DNA from: Anaeromyxobacter dehalogenans 2CP-C
Lineage (GTDB): Bacteria > Myxococcota > Myxococcia > Myxococcales > Anaeromyxobacteraceae
Reading direction: 5' to 3'
DNA length: 64,000 nucleotides
NCBI RefSeq assembly: GCF_000013385.1
Contig: NC_007760.1
Location: 4,500,001 to 4,564,000 of the forward strand
The notes under the pieces are model-generated. The model did no database searches, was not told the DNA's origin, and was given only the letters and a program-made list of their open reading frames with translations. Made by a program: the position numbers and the translations under genes. Of this stretch, positions 59,088-64,000 are shown piece after piece. Each line of letters opens with the position of its first letter. The first letter of the stretch is position 1.

Positions 59088-60815
59088 CTAGGTCGTCGCC
59101 GCCCGCACGGCCTCGGCCGCCTTGCGCGCGACCTCGCCCAGCGGGACGAGCTCCACCGCGCCGCCCCTGCGCAGCTTCCACTCCACGTTGCCGGCGGCGA
59201 GCCCCTTCTTCCCCACCGCGACGCGGATGGGGATGCCGAGCAGGTCGGCGTCCTTGAACTTCACCCCGGCGCGCTCGTCGCGGTCGTCGAACAGCACCTC
59301 GACGCCCTCCTTCCCGAGCGCGGCCACCACCTCCTCGGCCGCCTTGCGCAGCTCGGGCTCCGGCCCGAGCGTGAGCACGGTGGCGTGGAACGGCGCGATG
59401 GCCATGGGGAACACGATGCCGTTGTCGTCGTGGTGCAGCTCGATGGCGGCCGCGAGGATGCGCTCCACGCCGATGCCGTAGCTGCCCATGACGATGGGCA
59501 CCTGCTTGCCCCCGGCGTCGAGCACGGTCGCCTTCATGGACTCGGAGTACTTGGTGCCGAGCTTGAAGATGTGGCCGACCTCGAGCGCCTTGAACACCTC
59601 GAGCGCGCCGTCGCAGCGCGGGCAGCCCTCGCCGGCCTTCACCGTGCGCAGCTCGGCCAGCGTGGCGCCGTGCGCGAGGAGGTCGCGCCGGACGTCCACG
59701 CCGCGGAGGTGGAAGCCGTCCTCGTTCGCGCCGGTGACCATGTCCTTGCGGTCGGCGAGCGACGGGTCCACCACCACGCGCGCCCTCGTGAACCGCACCG
59801 CGCCGAGCGAGCCGGCGTGCGCGCCCATGAGCGGCGGGATCTCCTCCGCGTGCGCCGGGCGGACCACCTGCGCGCCGGTGGCGGTCTGGAGCTTCGCCTC
59901 GTTCAGCTCCTGGTCGCCGCGCACCACCGCGATCACCGGCCGCTCGTCGGCCATGTAGACGAGCGTCTTCAGCTGCCGCCGCGCCGGCACCGAGTGCGGG
60001 GCCTGCTCCAGCGCCTCGATGGTCACGACGCCGGGGGTGGGGAACTTCTCGGGCGCGGCGAGCCCCGGGCCGTCGGCCTCGGCGGCGACGCGCGAGGTGG
60101 CGGTCTCGGTGTTCGCGGCGTACCGGCACCTCGGGCACGCGGCCACCAGGTCCTCGCCGGCGTCGGTGCGCACCATGAACTCGGACGACTCGCTGCCGCC
60201 CATCGAGCCGGAGTGCGCCTGCACCGCCACGAAGTCGAGGCCGCAGCGGGTGAAGATCTTCTCGTAGGCCTGGCGCTGGTCCTCGTAGCTCTTGTCGAGC
60301 CCGGCCCGGTCCACGTCGAAGGAGTACGCGTCCTTCATGGTGAACTGGCGCACGCGCAGCAGGCCGGACTTGGGCCGCGGCTCGTCGCGGAACTTCGTCT
60401 GGATCTGGTACCAGACCTGCGGGAGCTGCCGGTAGCTGCGCAGCTCGTCGCGGGCGATGGCGGTGAAGATCTCCTCGTGCGTCATGCCGAGGCCGTAGTC
60501 GCCGCCCTTGCGGTCCTTCAGCCGGAACATGTTGTCGCCCATCACCTCCCAGCGGCCGGACTCCTTCCAGATCTCCGCGGGGTGGAGCGCGGGCAGGAAG
60601 AACTCCTGGCCGCCGATGGCGTTCATCTCCTCGCGGACGATCGCCTCGATCTTGGTGAGCGAGCGCTTCGCGAGCGGCAGGTAGTCGTAGATGCCGGCGC
60701 CGAGCTGGCGGATGAAGCCGGCGCGGACGAGCAGCTTGTGGCTCGCGACCTGCGCGTCGGCGGGCGCTTCCTTGAGCGTGGGGATGAAGGCCTGGGTGTA
60801 GCGGACGGCGTGCAT
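59088..60815 (-). CDS. proS: Prolyl-tRNA synthetase, bacterial type with editing domain
   Basis: 575 residues, normal length for ProS type I. Class II motifs: [40 protein letters not shown] (motif 2 region), [20 protein letters not shown], and motif 3 [16 protein letters not shown]. The INS editing domain sits at ~235-385 ([20 protein letters not shown]). The anticodon-binding domain ends the protein ([20 protein letters not shown]). Charges tRNA-Pro in the cytosol. Starts at ATG 60815, 26 bases from the divergent cytochrome gene, with a TATAAC -10 close to the start. Confidence 0.96.
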   Translation of the reverse strand: MHAVRYTQAFIPTLKEAPADAQVASHKLLVRAGFIRQLGAGIYDYLPLAKRSLTKIEAIVREEMNAIGGQEFFLPALHPAEIWKESGRWEVMGDNMFRLKDRKGGDYGLGMTHEEIFTAIARDELRSYRQLPQVWYQIQTKFRDEPRPKSGLLRVRQFTMKDAYSFDVDRAGLDKSYEDQRQAYEKIFTRCGLDFVAVQAHSGSMGGSESSEFMVRTDAGEDLVAACPRCRYAANTETATSRVAAEADGPGLAAPEKFPTPGVVTIEALEQAPHSVPARRQLKTLVYMADERPVIAVVRGDQELNEAKLQTATGAQVVRPAHAEEIPPLMGAHAGSLGAVRFTRARVVVDPSLADRKDMVTGANEDGFHLRGVDVRRDLLAHGATLAELRTVKAGEGCPRCDGALEVFKALEVGHIFKLGTKYSESMKATVLDAGGKQVPIVMGSYGIGVERILAAAIELHHDDNGIVFPMAIAPFHATVLTLGPEPELRKAAEEVVAALGKEGVEVLFDDRDERAGVKFKDADLLGIPIRVAVGKKGLAAGNVEWKLRRGGAVELVPLGEVARKAAEAVRAATT

Positions 60816-60823
60816 GGGGGTGG

Positions 60824-60832
60824 GTTATACAA
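60824..60832. promoter_or_regulatory. Shared -10 region GTTATACAA between divergent proS and cytochrome c
   Basis: On the minus strand TATAAC ends 8 bases from the proS ATG; on the plus strand TATACA ends 10 bases before the cytochrome ATG. With only 26 bases between the start codons, both transcripts would be leaderless or nearly so. No clear -35 is visible within either gene. Confidence 0.45.
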
Positions 60833-60841
60833 TGGAACCCC

Positions 60842-61192
60842 ATGCCAGCGCGCACCCGCCATGCGCTCCTCGCCGCGGTGGTCCTGGGGCTGGGGGCGGC
60901 CCTCCTGTCGCAGCTCCCGGCCGGCACCTTCGGCCGGCGCGCGCCCCCGCCGGTGGAGACCCCGGAGCTCGCCGCCCAGGGCAAGCGCGTGCTCACCCAG
61001 CAGTGCTGGCACTGCCACCGGGAGATCCCGCTCGCCCCGCGGGTCGCGGGCTGGGACGCACCGCGCGCGTACGAGGCGCTGGGGCGCCTGCCGCAGCTGA
61101 ACCCGGCCATGCCGCCGTTCCGCGGCACCGACGCCGACCGCCGCGCGCTCGCGGCCTACCTGGCCGCGCTCGCCGCCGGCCGCGCGCCGTGA
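60842..61192 (+). CDS. Small c-type cytochrome
   Basis: 116 residues. N-terminal membrane anchor or signal (LLAAVVLGLGAALLSQLPAG). VLTQQCWHCHREIPL carries one CxxCH haem site (Cys55, Cys58, His59) and LNPAMPPFRG supplies a Met ligand (~89). Single-haem, class I-like, facing the periplasm. Function in electron transfer is expected; partner unknown. Convergent with ispG across a hairpin-rich spacer. No strong RBS: it probably relies on a very short leader. Confidence 0.85.
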   Translation: MPARTRHALLAAVVLGLGAALLSQLPAGTFGRRAPPPVETPELAAQGKRVLTQQCWHCHREIPLAPRVAGWDAPRAYEALGRLPQLNPAMPPFRGTDADRRALAAYLAALAAGRAP

Positions 61193-61240
61193 GCGGATTG
61201 CGTCCGCTCGTCCCGAGCCCGTCGAGGGACGCTCGCCGGC
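61191..61240. terminator. Double hairpin/repeat between convergent genes
   Basis: GAGCGGA (61191-61197) pairs with TCCGCTC (61203-61209) over 5 bases, beginning inside the cytochrome stop codon; GTCCC...GGGAC follows at about 61210-61230. The flanks (CGCTCGTCCCGAG and GTCGAGGGACGCTC) match a shortened form of the repeat at 17438. Probably a two-way terminator. Confidence 0.55.
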
Positions 61241-61241
61241 G

Positions 61242-62351
61242 CTACTTCGGCGCGCGCTGGCCGGAGATCTGGATGGCCTCGGCCACCAGCGCCTCCTCCA
61301 GCTCCTCGGCCTTCATGCGCTTCACGATCTTGCCGTCGCGGAACAGCAGCCCCACGCCGTTGTGGCCGTAGGCGATCCCGACGTCGGCGGCGGCCGCCTC
61401 GCCGGGTCCGTTCACCTCGCAGCCCATCACCGCCACCTGCACCTCGCCCTTGAGCGTGGCGAGGCGGCGCTCGACGCGCTCGGCCACCGGGATCATGTCC
61501 ACCGAGCACCGGCCGCAGGTCGGGCAGGAGGTGAGCGTGGCCCCGCCGAACTTCAGGCCGAGGGAGGTGAGCAGCATGCGCGCCACCCGCACCTCCTCGA
61601 CCGGATCGGCGGTGAGGGAGATGCGGATGGTGTCGCCGATCCCCTCGCCGAGCAGGATGCCCAGGCCCGCGGCGCTCTTGACGGTGCCGGCGAGCAGCGT
61701 GCCGGCCTCGGTGACGCCGAGGTGGAGCGGGTAGTCGAACTGGCGGGAGAAGAGCCGGTTCGCCTGCACGGTCATGGCGACGTCGTGCGCCTTCAGCGAC
61801 ACCTTGATCTCGCGGTAGCCCTCGTCCTCGAGGAAGCGGATGTGGCGCTCGGCGCTCTCCACCATGCCGGCGGCGGTGGGCCAGCCGTGCTTCTCGACGA
61901 TGTCCTTCTCGAGCGAGCCGGCGTTCACGCCGATGCGCACCGGCACCATGCGCTCGCGGGCGGCCTTCACCACCTCGCGGACCCGCTCGCGCGCGCCGAT
62001 GTTGCCGGGGTTGAGGCGGATGCCGTGCATCCCCGCCTTCAGCGCGGCGAGCGCCAGCCGGTAGTCGAAGTGGATGTCGGCCACCAGCGGCACCGGGGTG
62101 GCCTTCACGATCTCCGGCAGCGCGGCGGCGGCGTCCTGGTCGGGCACGGCCAGGCGCACCACGTCGGCCCCGGCCTCGGCCAGCGCGCGGATCTGCGCCA
62201 GCGTGGCCGCGGCGTCGGCGGTCTGGGTCGTGGTCATCGACTGCACGGCGATGGGGGCGTCGCCGCCGATCGGCACGTTGCCGACCCGGATCTGCCGGGT
62301 CTTCCGGCGCTCGCCCAGCGCCGCGCCCTCACCCTTCCCGTATGCGCCCAC
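61242..62351 (-). CDS. ispG: 4-hydroxy-3-methylbut-2-enyl diphosphate synthase (IspG/GcpE)
   Basis: 369 residues. Converts MEcPP to HMBPP in the MEP isoprenoid pathway; [4Fe-4S] enzyme. TIM barrel features PIAVQSMTTTQTADAAAT, ADIHFDYRLALAAL, GIRLNPGNIG and RIGVNAGSLEKDI. LTSCPTCGRCSVDMI and VMGCEVNGPGE give the cluster Cys residues and the Glu. Start: GTG 62351 is preferred over the further upstream GTG because GGAGGT sits 5 bases before it. Single-domain two-part bacterial form. Confidence 0.95.
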   Translation of the reverse strand: MGAYGKGEGAALGERRKTRQIRVGNVPIGGDAPIAVQSMTTTQTADAAATLAQIRALAEAGADVVRLAVPDQDAAAALPEIVKATPVPLVADIHFDYRLALAALKAGMHGIRLNPGNIGARERVREVVKAARERMVPVRIGVNAGSLEKDIVEKHGWPTAAGMVESAERHIRFLEDEGYREIKVSLKAHDVAMTVQANRLFSRQFDYPLHLGVTEAGTLLAGTVKSAAGLGILLGEGIGDTIRISLTADPVEEVRVARMLLTSLGLKFGGATLTSCPTCGRCSVDMIPVAERVERRLATLKGEVQVAVMGCEVNGPGEAAAADVGIAYGHNGVGLLFRDGKIVKRMKAEELEEALVAEAIQISGQRAPK

Positions 62352-62430
62352 TCGACACCTCCGAAACGGCACGGCGGCCGCGTCCGGATCTAGGACGGGG
62401 CCGCCGGCTTCGCCAGCCTGAGGTCGGGGC

Positions 62431-63480
62431 CTACAGCTTGCCCGCCGCCTTCAGCTCCTGGTCGATGACGGCCTTGAAGGCCTCCAGCGGCTGCGCGCCC
62501 GAGATGAGCCGGCCGTTGATGAAGAACGCCGGGGTCCCGCTCACGCCGGCCGCCTCGCCGGCCTTGTGGTGCTCCTGCACCACCGGGGCCTTCTCGCCGG
62601 ACTCGAGGCAGCGGTCGAACTTCGCGCCGTCCACGCCGACCTCGCGGGCGTAGCCCTTCAGGTCGTCCACGGCGAGCTTCCCGTTCGCCGCGAACAGCCG
62701 GTCGTGCATCTCCCAGTACTTGCCCTGGTCGCCGGCGCAGTGCGCCGCCTCGGCCGCCTTGGGCGCCAGGTCGTGCGAGGGCAGCGGGAAGTCGCGGTAG
62801 ACCACCCGGACCTTGCCCGGGTACGCGGCCATCACGTCCTTCATGGTCGGCTCGGCGCGCACGCAGAACGGGCACTGGTAGTCGGAGAACTCGACGATGG
62901 TGATGGGCGCGTCGGCCGGGCCCTTCGACGGGCCAGTCGCCGCGACCTCGACCTTGGGCGGCATGTACGCGGGCAGCAGCACCTCGACGTTCATGTCCTT
63001 CTTCAGCTTCTCGTAGTACGCCGTCAGCTCGGCCTGGGCCTTCTGGTTCTTGATGAACCGGGCGATGTCCGGCTTCACCTGGTCGATGGGCGGGAGCTGC
63101 TGGCCGCCGGCCTTGGCCCGCTCGTACAGGGCGCGGACCTCGTCGTCGGCGGGCTCGGGGATCTTCGCGACCACGTCGCGGTTCACCAGCTCGTCCGGCG
63201 TGATGCCCTCGGCCTTGGCCTTCGCCTCGAACACGCGGCGGCGGATCATCGACTCGAGGCCCTGCCGCTTCAGCTGGTACTTCTGCTCCTCGTACTGCTG
63301 CTCGAGCTGCTTCAGGTCGCTCTTCACGAGCTCGTCCAGCTCGCCCGCGGTGATGGCCTGGCCGCCGACCTTCGCGACCGGCGCCGACGGGTTCTCCTTC
63401 TGCTGCGCCGGCTGGGCCGGGCGGGGGGACTGGCAGGCGGCCGCGAGGACGGCGAGCGCGCCGAGGACGACGTTGCGCAT
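62431..63480 (-). CDS. Lipoprotein with SurA/peptidyl-prolyl-type N-domain fused to DsbA-like thioredoxin domain
   Basis: 349 residues. Lipobox VLAAAC (Cys16). Residues ~35-165 are a SurA_N-like helical chaperone region ([40 protein letters not shown]). Residues ~170-349 are a DsbA/thioredoxin_4 domain: [20 protein letters not shown] with CPFC (Cys203/206), [32 protein letters not shown] (cis-Pro). Expected to fold and oxidise substrates in the periplasm. Divergent from trxB 212 bp away. ATG 63480 matches the lipoprotein signal. Confidence 0.9.
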   Translation of the reverse strand: MRNVVLGALAVLAAACQSPRPAQPAQQKENPSAPVAKVGGQAITAGELDELVKSDLKQLEQQYEEQKYQLKRQGLESMIRRRVFEAKAKAEGITPDELVNRDVVAKIPEPADDEVRALYERAKAGGQQLPPIDQVKPDIARFIKNQKAQAELTAYYEKLKKDMNVEVLLPAYMPPKVEVAATGPSKGPADAPITIVEFSDYQCPFCVRAEPTMKDVMAAYPGKVRVVYRDFPLPSHDLAPKAAEAAHCAGDQGKYWEMHDRLFAANGKLAVDDLKGYAREVGVDGAKFDRCLESGEKAPVVQEHHKAGEAAGVSGTPAFFINGRLISGAQPLEAFKAVIDQELKAAGKL

Positions 63481-63633
63481 GGGGATGTTGGCTCCGCGGG
63501 GAAGTGTGTCGGGCCGACGGCCCGGAGGAGGCGAACCTTCCGCCAAAACGGCCGGTCCGTCAACGGTTTCGACCGCGCACGGCGGGGCGCCGGGCGCCTC
63601 CTCGCCCGGGCGATGCGCGGGCGAACCTTCGCC

Positions 63634-63662
63634 GTGACACGCTGGCTCCAAGCGGCTATTCA
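63634..63662 (+). promoter_or_regulatory. Sigma70-like promoter of trxB
   Basis: GTGACA (63634-63639) and TATTCA (63657-63662) are separated by 17 bases; the ATG of trxB is 31 bases beyond the -10 and has GGGAGG upstream. Matches 5/6 and 4/6 of the consensus hexamers. Confidence 0.5.
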
Positions 63663-63692
63663 GAGGTCCCCTCGCACCAGGGAGGTCACGCC

Positions 63693-64000
63693 ATGTCCAA
63701 GCACGAGCGGCTCGTCATCGTCGGCAGCGGCCCCGCGGGCTACACCGCCGCGCTCTACGCCGCGCGCGCCAACCTCCGGCCGCTGCTGTTCGAGGGCATG
63801 CAGCCGGGCGGGCAGCTGACCATCACCAGCGAGGTGGAGAACTTCCCCGGCTTCCCCGAGGGCATCCTCGGGCCGGAGCTGATGGAGAAGATGAAGAAGC
63901 AGGCCGAGCGCTTCGGCACGCGCTTCGAGGCGAGCGAGATCACCCGGGTGGACTTCTCGCAGCGCCCGTTCAAGCTCTGGCAGGACGACACGCTCTACAC
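63693..64000 (+). CDS. trxB: Thioredoxin reductase (5' part; continues beyond window)
   Basis: First ~102 residues. [19 protein letters not shown] is the FAD-binding GxGxxA/G box; [20 protein letters not shown] is the classic TrxB motif next to [23 protein letters not shown] follows. NADPH:thioredoxin reductase in the cytosol. The redox CxxC lies downstream of the window and cannot be checked, so an NADH-dependent relative is not fully excluded. ATG 63693 has GGGAGG 8 bases before it. Confidence 0.92.
   Translation, partial: MSKHERLVIVGSGPAGYTAALYAARANLRPLLFEGMQPGGQLTITSEVENFPGFPEGILGPELMEKMKKQAERFGTRFEASEITRVDFSQRPFKLWQDDTLY

Overview
The window is about 74% G+C, has dense protein coding on both strands, and starts many genes with GTG. 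Gene content (PATAN/DUF4388 protein, PafB/PafC-like WYL pair, outer-membrane barrels with dedicated transport genes, MaeB-type malic enzyme, DsbA-type lipoprotein, CPXCG protein) fits a high-GC Gram-negative myxobacterium, most like Anaeromyxobacter. That assignment is inferred from composition and gene content; no rRNA marker is present. I see no rRNA, no complete tRNA, no CRISPR array and no intact insertion sequence.

Layout. 1-1758: 5' part of a polyketide/PUFA-type synthase with two consecutive ketosynthase domains, read leftwards off the window edge; the first domain has Phe where the catalytic Cys should be. 2.1-7.4 kb: VOC protein and divergent WYL regulator, PsiE-like membrane protein, a KOW/Tudor-like protein, and a long malate synthase-like enzyme ending in a strong hairpin. 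7.4-15.4 kb: accessory stretch with a frameshifted tyrosine-recombinase remnant, a palindromic repeat, a small lipoprotein, a methyltransferase, a peroxiredoxin-like protein, a tautomerase, acetate kinase, a GFA-type zinc protein, two RibD_C/DHFR-like reductases and an unknown exported protein. 15.6-19.9 kb: drug-type ABC exporter, EttA, VOC protein.

20.2-28.2 kb: five tightly coupled genes, DUF1302 barrel - DUF1329 - YCF48 propeller - MMPL/RND pump - MFS (aromatic-acid type) transporter. It looks like one envelope-spanning transport system of unknown cargo. 42.4-49.0 kb carries a second system with the same logic but an ABC motor: LolD/MacB-like ATPase - two FtsX permeases - LolA-like carrier - outer-membrane barrel. 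The two together are the best candidates for an undescribed biological system here.

28.2-31.6 kb: rmuC followed by two overlapping WYL regulators of PafB/PafC type, suggesting a DNA-damage module. 31.6-35.2 kb: PlsC, amidase and a Tat-type lipoprotein in one leftward operon, then an Fpg/Nei glycosylase. 35.5-38.9 kb: MaeB malic enzyme with a C-terminal phosphotransacetylase-like domain, then homoserine dehydrogenase whose start codon abuts a perfect hairpin. 39-41 kb: DUF302 protein plus a 29-residue membrane peptide, divergent from an SQR-like flavoprotein, then tandem palindromic repeats. 41.3-42.5 kb: HNH endonuclease whose 3' end overlaps the antisense barrel gene.

49.0-55.7 kb: CPXCG protein and Smr protein (divergent starts 24 bp apart), then a TolC-like/adaptor/RND tripartite efflux operon. 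55.7-60.8 kb: leftward operon proS - DUF4388 - pyrF - mgtE. 60.8-64.0 kb: small cytochrome c, ispG, a SurA/DsbA-type lipoprotein, and the 5' part of trxB. Malate synthase, AckA and MaeB point to active C2/C4 carbon metabolism.
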